From Candidatus Parvarchaeota archaeon (GTDB lineage: Archaea > Nanobdellota > Nanobdellia > Parvarchaeales > Parvarchaeaceae), in the NCBI GenBank assembly GCA_027366075.1, contig DAHXLI010000043.1, forward strand, positions 1 through 10,911: a DNA stretch of 10,911 nucleotides, written 5' to 3'. Of the stretch, positions 1-5,357 are shown piece after piece (position 1 is the first letter of the stretch; every line of letters begins with the position of its first letter). The position numbers and the translations under genes were made by a program. The notes under the pieces are model-generated. The model was given only the letters and a program-made list of their open reading frames with translations. It had not been told where the DNA came from and made no database searches.

Positions 1-963
1 ATACAGATGCAGATAACAAACGGGCTGGGTTATACGGTGAACATAACCGCCGTGAACACGACCTCTTCGGGAGGGCAATCGGCATCCATCCCCGTGTCGG
101 TGATCATTCCCGCAGATCAATCCCAGTCTGTATTCGTACCTGGGGCATGTCCTTCCCCTACAGGCTCTTCCTTCTCTGATTTCATTGCCGTTACATACAC
201 GGAACCTGGCCAGACGTTCTCTGGGCCTTACGTGTCTAATGGAAAGATCTCGGGCAGGTCAGTCGATCAAACTCCAGGTCAAGTCGGCAGATTTAGTCCA
301 CCAAACGGAACGGTGATCGCGAGCAATGATACCAGTTATATGCAACTGACCACGATTCCGCCCCAGAGCGGACTTATTGGAGAAAACTTTACATTCACGG
401 TAGTATTATGGGCAAAAATGCCATTTAGAGACCAGGCTCAATGGATGAGTGATACGTTCTTAGGCTGGTCATTGATAGGCACGCTCGGCTCATATTATCA
501 AGCGGCTCTTATCGATAGTTCTCCACTAGATATGGCTTTACATACCTGTCATTATGACGCGCACAGCGGGAATATTTACAGCGTAAATTCCGCGTTCGGA
601 AATACATGGCAATTTTTTGCATACACATCAAAACATCCTTACTATGCATTTGAAATGAACAATAGCTATGAGAACGAAAGCAACTCTGATACCCACAGTG
701 GTGGTGCGTCTCCGCTTATAATAGGTGCAAGTTTTTTGTGTGGCGACCCGGGAATCATAGGCGAAATGGCAGACATACAGATTTATAACATATCCCTCTC
801 ACAAACGCAATTACAAGCGCTTTACGCAGAAGGGCTCGGCGGGGCGCCCACTATAACTAATGCGAGTCTGGTAGCGTGGTGGCCTCTGGATGGCAACACA
901 AATGATTACAGCGGCCATGGATTAAGTCTTACAAACAAGGGCGCCACGTTTTCTTCACCGTAA
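1..963 (+). CDS. LamG-like (concanavalin A-like) secreted surface protein, C-terminal part
   Basis: The reading frame is open from the first base to a TAA at 961-963. The ATG at position 7 is only the first in the window. There is no signal peptide or membrane anchor at this end although the protein looks extracytoplasmic, so the true start lies upstream. About the first 100 residues form a Ser/Thr/Pro/Gly-rich beta region. Residues about 115-280 resemble a LamG/concanavalin A-like jelly-roll, with an FTFTVVLWAK strand, an IGEMADIQIYN strand and a following ALYAEGLGG helix. The tail carries LVAWWPLDGNTNDYSGHG, the usual opening of another LamG unit, but stops about 15 residues later. About nine N-x-S/T sequons are scattered through it, consistent with a glycosylated cell-surface or pilin-like protein. 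The ligand is unknown. The fold call is from sequence pattern only. Such tandem LamG proteins are, to my knowledge, frequent in Micrarchaeota-type archaea. Confidence 0.72.
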   Translation: MQMQITNGLGYTVNITAVNTTSSGGQSASIPVSVIIPADQSQSVFVPGACPSPTGSSFSDFIAVTYTEPGQTFSGPYVSNGKISGRSVDQTPGQVGRFSPPNGTVIASNDTSYMQLTTIPPQSGLIGENFTFTVVLWAKMPFRDQAQWMSDTFLGWSLIGTLGSYYQAALIDSSPLDMALHTCHYDAHSGNIYSVNSAFGNTWQFFAYTSKHPYYAFEMNNSYENESNSDTHSGGASPLIIGASFLCGDPGIIGEMADIQIYNISLSQTQLQALYAEGLGGAPTITNASLVAWWPLDGNTNDYSGHGLSLTNKGATFSSP

Positions 964-1073
964 TGCATTCCTAGACGGAGGCTTTCCCGCCCACGTTGTT
1001 AACTTTCCTCCTTTGTTCTCTTTGGAAAAACATCCGTCTCTACGGCTAAAAGGATGTAAGACGCCACATCTTA

Positions 1074-1113
1074 GCTATCTTACTTCTATAAGTAGTTAGC
1101 AAAGTAATTTTTT
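1074..1113 (+). terminator. Hairpin followed by T6, probable terminator of the LamG gene
   Basis: GCTA (1074-1077) pairs with TAGC (1097-1100), and TACTT (1081-1085) pairs with AAGTA (1090-1094). The loop is CTAT and there is a small internal loop. A run of six T (1108-1113) follows 7 nt later. T-runs alone can terminate archaeal transcription; the hairpin adds support. A T/C-rich stretch at 1004-1023 could be an earlier stop point. Confidence 0.45.
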
Positions 1114-1203
1114 GGCAATCAGCTCTGAAAACCACAATAATGCGTGAATTGCCGAAAGGCGGTAAGCTCTCGGCGGAGGATAGAACATCAATGGGTAGCT
1201 TAT

Positions 1204-1219
1204 TTTAATATATTTAAAA
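1204..1219 (+). promoter_or_regulatory. TATA box for the FKBP gene
   Basis: An A/T-only stretch, TTTAATATATTTAAAA, is centred about 27-29 nt before the ATG at 1239. Archaeal TATA boxes lie about 25-30 nt before the transcription start, so the transcript should begin at or next to the ATG. A leaderless message fits the absence of a Shine-Dalgarno sequence here. Confidence 0.65.
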
Positions 1220-1238
1220 CACAAAAACAACGAATTAT

Positions 1239-1901
1239 ATGCCAGACAACGATAATAATGAAAACGACGTAGAATGGGAAAATCGGAAAAAGATACCGGC
1301 AGAGATGGAGAGACATAAAACGCAAAAAAACAGCGACGAAACTCATGGAAACGGACCGACAGCCGCGCCAAAAAAGAAAGTTCTAAAATTAAAACTCACA
1401 TATGTTTTAGCTGTAATTGTTATCTTAAGCGCTTTGGTAGGCACAGTATATTTTCTTACCATCTGGCAAGCGAGCCAGGCACTTTCGGTGGTAGCTTCTG
1501 GAGATAATATAAGCGTATTCTATACGCTTACATTAACAAACGGAACGGTCCTTCAATCAAACTTTGGGGCGCAGCCGTTTAGTTTTGTAGTCGGTTCCGG
1601 CCAGGTGATACAAGGGTTCAACGATGCAGTTATAGGCATGAAGGTCGGCGAGGCGAAAAATGTGACGCTACCGCCTAACGAAGCTTATGGAAATTATAGC
1701 TCCGCTCTTATAGTTACCGTGCCGAGATCCGATTTTGGGAATGCATCCATAAACGTCGGGGAAACGGTAAGCAACAAAGCCACTGGCCAGAAAGGTATTA
1801 TAACGGTCGTCAATTCCACAAGTGCGACCATAAATTTCAATTCTCCACTTGCGGGCGAGACTTTGCTGTTCGAGATAAAGATAGCAAGCATAAATAAATA
1901 A
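1239..1901 (+). CDS. Membrane-anchored extracytoplasmic FKBP-type peptidyl-prolyl cis-trans isomerase
   Basis: 220 residues. Residues 1-52 are a charged, low-complexity cytoplasmic tail ending in PKKKVLKLK. Residues 53-76 are one transmembrane helix, and positive charge on its N side predicts C-terminus outside. Residues about 88-217 are an FKBP domain of the long, SlyD-like archaeal type. The core VGSGQVIQGFNDAVIGMKVGE is followed by an inserted flap region (about 155-198) and the closing strand NFNSPLAGETLLFEIKI. Likely role: assisting proline isomerisation and folding of exported proteins. All six N-x-S/T sequons (N90, N101, N141, N152, N168, N192) lie after the helix, which supports the topology. 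Pocket residues Y95, V123, I124, Y150 and F211 appear kept. The position matching the catalytic Asp of FKBP12 (D37) reads Gln106, so activity may be reduced. The promoter and start indicate a leaderless single-gene transcript. Confidence 0.88.
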   Translation: MPDNDNNENDVEWENRKKIPAEMERHKTQKNSDETHGNGPTAAPKKKVLKLKLTYVLAVIVILSALVGTVYFLTIWQASQALSVVASGDNISVFYTLTLTNGTVLQSNFGAQPFSFVVGSGQVIQGFNDAVIGMKVGEAKNVTLPPNEAYGNYSSALIVTVPRSDFGNASINVGETVSNKATGQKGIITVVNSTSATINFNSPLAGETLLFEIKIASINK

Positions 1902-1923
1902 TCACCAACGGTTTTTGGTTATT
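1900..1923. terminator. Hairpin at the FKBP stop codon in the convergent gap
   Basis: 1900-1908 pairs with 1915-1923, giving 8 of 9 base pairs around a 6-nt loop, and the hairpin overlaps the TAA stop. A second weak hairpin (AGCAC 1924-1928 with GTGCT 1941-1945) and a TTTT at 1952-1955 follow. The gap at 1902-2000 separates two convergent genes, so a bidirectional stop is plausible. No long T-run directly follows, so this is uncertain. Confidence 0.4.
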
Positions 1924-2000
1924 AGCACGATTCGGTTCTGGTGCTTAAGGTTTTAAGGAACAACAGCACGTTGTCGACACAGAAATTTTCTAATCGAAAA

Positions 2001-2354
2001 TTATACTTTAGGTTTTCTTAAGCGCAGCGCTTTAAGGATAAGCAGGACGATTATCGCGATCATGAGCGCAATCGTGACTGAATACATTACTAAATTGGTG
2101 GCGCAGGTCAATGAGAACGAAGTATTGACCGGCGTAGAATTTGTGGAGCCGGCGTTGCTCGTAGAAAGGTAATTTGCGGACATAGAACAGGCGTTGTAAT
2201 TTTGATATACGGCGGAGTATGACACCGCCGCGAGGACTATTGCGACCGTCACTATTATGGCGCGCGTGCGGTCCTTTTTTGGCTTAAAAGTTTTGAAGTC
2301 TGTCTTTATCCCCTGCCCTTTTAATTCTTCTTTGTACTTGTCGGCTAAGCTCAT
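2001..2354 (-). CDS. Hypothetical small membrane protein with two transmembrane helices
   Basis: 117 residues from the ATG at 2354. An in-frame TTG at 2378 would add eight residues (125 in all), and neither start has a convincing ribosome binding site. Residues 1-31 are a charged, lysine-rich cytoplasmic segment. Residues about 32-50 form helix 1. Residues about 51-85 are a Ser/Thr/Asn-rich outside loop with two cysteines (C56, C84) that could form a disulphide and two N-x-S/T sequons (N72, N77). Residues about 86-108 form helix 2, followed by a basic RLRKPK tail inside. This positive-inside pattern and the clean compositional segregation argue for a real gene. It lies 59 nt downstream of the Lrp-like gene on the same strand and may be cotranscribed with it; a weak TATA-like TTTTATTT also lies at about 2385-2392. 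I do not recognise a family. A membrane sensor or partner is only a guess from context. Confidence 0.62.
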   Translation of the reverse strand: MSLADKYKEELKGQGIKTDFKTFKPKKDRTRAIIVTVAIVLAAVSYSAVYQNYNACSMSANYLSTSNAGSTNSTPVNTSFSLTCATNLVMYSVTIALMIAIIVLLILKALRLRKPKV

Positions 2355-2413
2355 ACAATCAGATAGATCAGCTTGCAAATAAAAGCCATATGCAGCTTTT
2401 ATTGCGAGTCTTC

Positions 2414-2845
2414 TTACAACTCAGTATGCCTCATTATAAATAAAGAATGGGTTCTATTGACGTTAGGCATCGATTGTACGGAATCCATTATGAAATTCGT
2501 CAGCTCCTCTTTTTCTCCGCGCAGTATAAGGACAAAATCCCAGTCTCCTGTCACCGCATAAATGTCGGAAATAAGCGTAGACTTTTGCATCTCATCTTCA
2601 AAGGTTTTTACGTCCTTTGCGTTAGTTTTCGTCAACGAGACAAGCATCATTGCAGAACCGTGGTTTTTTGTCTGTTCGTAATTCATCGCTACGCGGACGC
2701 CTTTTATGAAACCGGCTTTTTTCAGCTTGTTTAGATGGTAATATACGGTAGACTTTGGTATCTTAAAGTCCTGGGCTACCTTAGTCACATCGTCCCCATG
2801 CCTAAGTGCGTTAAGGATTTTTGAGTCTGTATCTTTTATCTGCAT
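2414..2845 (-). CDS. Lrp/AsnC-family transcriptional regulator
   Basis: 143 residues, typical of the family. Residues 1-48 form the winged helix-turn-helix: the opening DTDSKILNALRHGDD, then VAQDFKIPKSTVYYHLNKLKKAGFIKGV, with STVYYHLNKL as recognition helix. Residues about 62-140 form the RAM/AsnC ligand-binding alpha-beta domain used for dimer and octamer assembly. It contains YAVTGDWDFVLIL, matching the conserved (V/T)TGxxD turn where effectors bind in this family. The start is an ATG with a TATA box 27 nt upstream, so the transcript is probably leaderless. The gene diverges from the ATP synthase operon across a 329-nt repeat-rich gap. Family members often regulate themselves and neighbours, so control of the ATPase promoter is plausible but unproven. 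The effector cannot be read from the sequence. Confidence 0.9.
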   Translation of the reverse strand: MQIKDTDSKILNALRHGDDVTKVAQDFKIPKSTVYYHLNKLKKAGFIKGVRVAMNYEQTKNHGSAMMLVSLTKTNAKDVKTFEDEMQKSTLISDIYAVTGDWDFVLILRGEKEELTNFIMDSVQSMPNVNRTHSLFIMRHTEL

Positions 2846-2865
2846 ACGATTTTACTCTAATATTG

Positions 2866-2877
2866 TAATTTTTATAG
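2866..2877 (-). promoter_or_regulatory. TATA box for the Lrp-like regulator
   Basis: On the minus strand the sequence reads CTATAAAAATTA here, centred about 27 nt before the ATG at 2845. This predicts a leaderless transcript. An AAAATC motif (2848-2853, minus strand) lies between the box and the start codon, a position where a bound protein could block initiation. Confidence 0.6.
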
Positions 2878-2956
2878 TTTAAATACTTTTAATTCGGAAT
2901 AATTTCAATTTTTCAATGATTAAGTAATACAGAAGGTATGTGACTATTTGGATACG

Positions 2957-3054
2957 GTCGGCGATTTTGGCTTTAAACGGATAGGTCACAAAATCCGACT
3001 CAAAATCTGCTTCGCATGGCATCTAAAACTCATTTGCGCCGACGTAGCAGATTT
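2957..3054. promoter_or_regulatory. Inverted and direct repeat cluster, candidate operator array or structured RNA
   Basis: CAAAATC occurs exactly three times: at 2963-2969 (minus strand), and at 2989-2995 and 3001-3007 (plus strand), the last two 12 bp apart. The third copy extends to AAATCTGCT (3003-3011), which is repeated perfectly inverted at 3046-3054. GTCGG 2957-2961 and ATTTTG 2964-2969 pair with CCGAC 2995-2999 and CAAAAT 2989-2994. GTCGGCG 2957-2963 can instead pair with CGCCGAC 3037-3043. The cluster lies upstream of the TATA box at 3146, so it is not in the leader of the ATPase message. The remaining bases of the 329-nt gap (2846-3174) hold two promoters, a T-rich stretch at 3072-3081, and no credible gene. 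Confidence 0.5.
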
Positions 3055-3137
3055 CGTGCGGGCAATGAGGGTTTTATTTTTAGCCAATTTTCCAACTCTC
3101 ATTCCATAATTTGGGTTTATCATAAACGCTTGGCGCA

Positions 3138-3162
3138 CGAAAAAGTTTATATATATATAAAA
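3138..3162 (+). promoter_or_regulatory. BRE and TATA box of the ATP synthase operon
   Basis: A purine-rich stretch (CGAAAAAG, about 3138-3145), a good B-recognition element candidate, is followed by TTTATATATATATAAAA at 3146-3162. The box starts 29 nt before the ATG at 3175, so the message should start at or within a few bases of that ATG. This is the strongest-looking promoter in the window and the only one seen for the nine ATPase genes. Confidence 0.75.
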
Positions 3163-3174
3163 CCTTTATTTTGA

Positions 3175-3399
3175 ATGACAACTGCAGACCCATACACAGT
3201 CATTGCAGCAGCAATCGCTATCGCGGGCGGACTAATAGGTACCGGCCTTGCTCAACAAGGCATAGGCGCGGCCGGCATGGGCATAATAGCAGAAAAGCCG
3301 GAAAAATTTGGACAGGTCCTATTCTTCTTTGTTATACCAGAAACGCTCTGGATAATAGGTTTTGTCCTAGGTCTTATACTTTTGTTACAGATTCTTTAG
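3175..3399 (+). CDS. atpK: A-type ATP synthase subunit K (rotor c-ring proteolipid)
   Basis: 74 residues forming one hairpin of two transmembrane helices. Helix 1 is about residues 8-32, with the Gly/Ala packing pattern GLIGTGLAQQGIGAAGMG. A polar loop, AEKPEKFG, follows at 39-46, then helix 2 at about 47-72. Helix 2 carries PETLWIIGF with Glu56, the ion-carrying carboxylate of this family. Several copies assemble into the membrane ring that rotates as ions pass between it and subunit I. A single hairpin with one carboxylate gives a high ion-to-ATP ratio, which suits ATP synthesis. Gln27/Gln28 and Thr57 lie where Na+-coordinating side chains occur in some family members, but the same residues occur in other rings, so ion specificity is undecided. 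It is the first gene of the operon, probably read from a leaderless message, and ends 3 nt before subunit E. Confidence 0.93.
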   Translation: MTTADPYTVIAAAIAIAGGLIGTGLAQQGIGAAGMGIIAEKPEKFGQVLFFFVIPETLWIIGFVLGLILLLQIL

Positions 3400-3402
3400 A
3401 TC

Positions 3403-3972
3403 ATGGGATTTAAAGAGATTCTTCAGCAAATCGAAGAACAAAGAGATAAGACTATAAAATCTATAACTTCCGATGCGAAAGCACAGATAACTAAAATAGA
3501 GGAAGAAACCGCAAACAGGAAGAAAGAGATAAAATTACATTCACGTAGTGCTTCTAAAGACGAGACAATGCGCGAAATGGAGCGCGAAGTCTATGTCTAC
3601 AGAGTCGAGGCTAAAAAATTACACAGGGAAGCAGTAAATGAACTTGTTAACGGCGCACTAAAACAGCTAGCTGGAAATCTCGAAGCATTTTCTTCGTCTC
3701 CAAAATACCAGAAACTTCTTTCAAAGATACTAGCTAAAGTTAAAACTGAGCTAGGCCAAAGTGCAGTAGTATACGTTAGAAAAGAGGACTTAGAGAAGGT
3801 AAAAAGGGTACTTCCCACATCGATTAGAGCAGAACAGTCAAAGGATGACATTAGCGGAGGTATAAAAGCAGTATCCCAGGATGGAAGACTAAGCATGGAT
3901 TTTTCATTAGAGTCGATAGCCGGGTCTTTACAGGACAAGCTGGTCTACAGATTACTTAAGGAAGTTGAATGA
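3403..3972 (+). CDS. atpE: A-type ATP synthase subunit E (peripheral stalk)
   Basis: 189 residues, the normal size. Residues about 1-75 are a highly charged heptad-rich helix (EEQRDKTIKSITSDAKAQ and on) that forms a coiled coil with subunit H. Residues about 90-189 form the globular head that docks on subunit B, ending in GGIKAVSQDGRLSMDFSLES, the recognisable E-family tail in which a GG-x-DGR turn is followed by a helix. It holds the A/B head stationary against rotor torque. The ATG follows the K stop codon after 3 nt and has no Shine-Dalgarno sequence. Translation probably depends on termination at K, which would fit a much lower copy number for E than for the c-ring. Note that atpE also names the bacterial c subunit; this is the archaeal E subunit. 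Confidence 0.9.
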   Translation: MGFKEILQQIEEQRDKTIKSITSDAKAQITKIEEETANRKKEIKLHSRSASKDETMREMEREVYVYRVEAKKLHREAVNELVNGALKQLAGNLEAFSSSPKYQKLLSKILAKVKTELGQSAVVYVRKEDLEKVKRVLPTSIRAEQSKDDISGGIKAVSQDGRLSMDFSLESIAGSLQDKLVYRLLKEVE

Positions 3973-3973
3973 G

Positions 3974-5032
3974 ATGGATCCTACATATTCCGGCGTTTAT
4001 GGTAAATTGAAGGCGGAGTCCGCCAATTTTCTTAGCAAGTCACAGATAGATGACATAGTGGGCGGGAAGGACATGCTTGAAGTGCTTAAAGATACCAGTT
4101 ATGGAGTAGAAATAAACAGTCTTTCGGCGCTTTATAAGACGCCAGATCTTATAGACGTAATCCTCAATGCGCACTTAGCTAGGCTAACTCGTACGGCCAC
4201 CGAATCCCTACCGACAGCAGCTGGCCCATTTGTTAGGGCATATATCAGCAAATGGGATATAGAAAACATAAAGCTTATACTTTCTTCTAAGGCGCTCGGT
4301 TATACCGTTTCGCAAACGGACGTCTTGCTTCTTATAAACCAGGTGTCTGCTGCGGGAACGTTCAGTGGGGTAATGTCTAAAGAGGACTATCTTAACATAG
4401 AAAAAGAGAACTCAATAGAAGGAGTGGTAAATTCTTTATTCAAATATGGTTATGGTGGGATATTATCTAAATACCTGGAAGAAGTCAAGAAAAGTGAGGA
4501 TATCTCAAAGATGGTAGTAGCTCTTGAGACAAATTATTATGATTCCTTAATCGATAAATTCAGATTCTATGAGGGAAGTGAATGGCCAGTACGCGAGTTT
4601 CTGCTGGATAGTATAGATTCGCATAACATAATAACCACATTGAAAGGCATCGGGCTTGGCGGCAATCCAGAAGAATACCTTATAAAGGGGGGAAAGATAC
4701 CCATACAAAAAATAGCCGAAATAGCGACAAACGGCGTGGAAATGATACCAGAAATCACTGGTTTGAAATTGGATGAAGCCATGAGCGCATATAAAGAAAA
4801 AGGCTTTGTATCCTATTTCGAAATAGCCTTAAATCTGGAGTTGCATAAGAAATACTTACGGCTTTTCAAAGACCTCGGCATCTCACTTGGTTTTATAATG
4901 TATTTTATATTAAGGCTTGAGCTTGAAAAGAATCTTTTAAGGAGCATATGGTTTTCAAAATATTATGGACTTGGCGTGTCGAAAATTCCGTATCTAACTG
5001 CGATTAAGGAGGTTGTGTATGCCCTCGGGTAG
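3974..5032 (+). CDS. atpC: A-type ATP synthase subunit C (AC39/d-type, rotor-to-ring connector)
   Basis: 352 residues from the ATG at 3974, within the family range. An in-frame TTG at 3965 is possible but would leave no room for the AGGAAG ribosome binding site at 3959-3964. The protein is almost wholly helical and follows the three-fold repeated pattern of the AC39/d family. It has Y-x-x-x-x-AK/R-like openings (YSGVYGKLKAESANFLS), the SKWDIENIKLIL motif at about residues 90-101, and the final LEKNLLRSIWFSKYYG helix. It is a soluble, funnel-shaped subunit that sits on the c-ring and receives the D/F central stalk. It starts 1 nt after the E stop, and its last 14 nt overlap the start of F. Confidence 0.9.
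   Translation: MDPTYSGVYGKLKAESANFLSKSQIDDIVGGKDMLEVLKDTSYGVEINSLSALYKTPDLIDVILNAHLARLTRTATESLPTAAGPFVRAYISKWDIENIKLILSSKALGYTVSQTDVLLLINQVSAAGTFSGVMSKEDYLNIEKENSIEGVVNSLFKYGYGGILSKYLEEVKKSEDISKMVVALETNYYDSLIDKFRFYEGSEWPVREFLLDSIDSHNIITTLKGIGLGGNPEEYLIKGGKIPIQKIAEIATNGVEMIPEITGLKLDEAMSAYKEKGFVSYFEIALNLELHKKYLRLFKDLGISLGFIMYFILRLELEKNLLRSIWFSKYYGLGVSKIPYLTAIKEVVYALG
5007..5012 (+). promoter_or_regulatory. Strong Shine-Dalgarno sequence fixing the subunit F start
   Basis: AGGAGG at 5007-5012 is a near-complete match to the archaeal anti-Shine-Dalgarno complement and lies 6 nt before the ATG at 5019. It therefore favours that start over the in-frame TTG at 5013. It lies within the 3' end of the subunit C reading frame. 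Confidence 0.75.
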
Positions 5033-5357
5033 GATAGCCGTCATAGGTGAGCGTGCGCTTGCGCTAGGATTTAAGATAATCGGGATAAAAGATGTGTTTA
5101 TAGTAAACCAAAATAACATGTCTGATACTCTCATAAGTATTATAAACAAGCACGAGCATGATTTAATAATGGTAGAGGACACGGCAAGACAGAATTTGGC
5201 CCCCTCTCAACTTAGGATGTTAGAAACAATAACTCAACCGATTGTGATATTTATACCCACGCAGACAATGTTGAGTAGGGAAGAGTCTGTAAGAGACCTC
5301 GCAAAACGTGTCTTGGGTTTTGATATATTGAAAGGGGAACAATGGAAGGCTCGATAA
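5019..5357 (+). CDS. atpF: A-type ATP synthase subunit F (central stalk)
   Basis: 112 residues, close to the usual 100-115. The N-terminal two thirds is a CheY-like alpha/beta fold: IAVIGERALALGFKIIGI is the typical first strand, turn and helix (usual family form: IAVIGDxDxxxGFxLAG). The strand DLIMVEDTARQNL follows, then a second strand, PIVIFIPTQ. The C-terminal helix (SREESVRDLAKRVLG) contacts the rotor subunit D inside the head in known structures. F binds D at the bottom of the stalk and stimulates or regulates ATP turnover. The usual GD after strand 1 reads GE here. The gene overlaps C by 14 nt and A by 16 nt, so it is translationally coupled on both sides. Confidence 0.88.
   Translation: MPSGRIAVIGERALALGFKIIGIKDVFIVNQNNMSDTLISIINKHEHDLIMVEDTARQNLAPSQLRMLETITQPIVIFIPTQTMLSREESVRDLAKRVLGFDILKGEQWKAR

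Larger units (their letters stand above)
964..1238. other. Non-coding gap with several potential hairpins
   Basis: I see no credible gene in this gap. It contains a 7-bp inverted repeat (973-979 with 1033-1039), a hairpin 1031-1035 with 1052-1056, a small hairpin 1053-1057 with 1066-1070, and the terminator-like hairpin at 1074-1113. A GNRA-capped mini-hairpin (GCC-GAAA-GGC) lies at 1151-1160, and a 6-bp inverted repeat joins 1114-1119 with 1148-1153. The last 35 nt hold the promoter of the next gene. The first half probably represents the 3' untranslated region of the LamG gene. A small RNA is possible, but I recognise no known RNA family. Confidence 0.4.

Noticed and set aside
1114..1180. 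Possible small RNA gene with a GAAA-capped hairpin before the FKBP promoter
   Set aside because: The stems are only 3-6 bp and partly compete with each other, no own promoter is evident, and it matches no RNA family I can recognise.
1096..1371. Minus-strand open frame of 91 codons across the FKBP promoter
   Set aside because: It overlaps the FKBP start and TATA box, has an aromatic/Leu-rich composition typical of antisense frames, and has no promoter or family resemblance.
2978..2999. tRNA T-arm-like sequence (GGTCACAAAATCC)
   Set aside because: The loop is 10 nt rather than 7, and no acceptor, D or anticodon arms can be placed around it.
2957..3054. CRISPR-like repeat
   Set aside because: The repeats are 7-9 nt, in mixed orientation and irregularly spaced, with no spacers of even length and no cas genes nearby.
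3016..3174. 52-codon plus-strand frame starting MASKTHLRRRSRFR, superficially like a small basic ribosomal protein such as L39e
   Set aside because: The second half does not fit L39e, and the frame runs through the BRE and TATA box of atpK, reading the box as repeated Tyr-Ile. The similarity is a chance Arg-rich start.
3965..3973. TTG at 3965 as the start of subunit C
   Set aside because: The AGGAAG site would be directly against it; ATG 3974 gives normal spacing and a normal family N-terminus.
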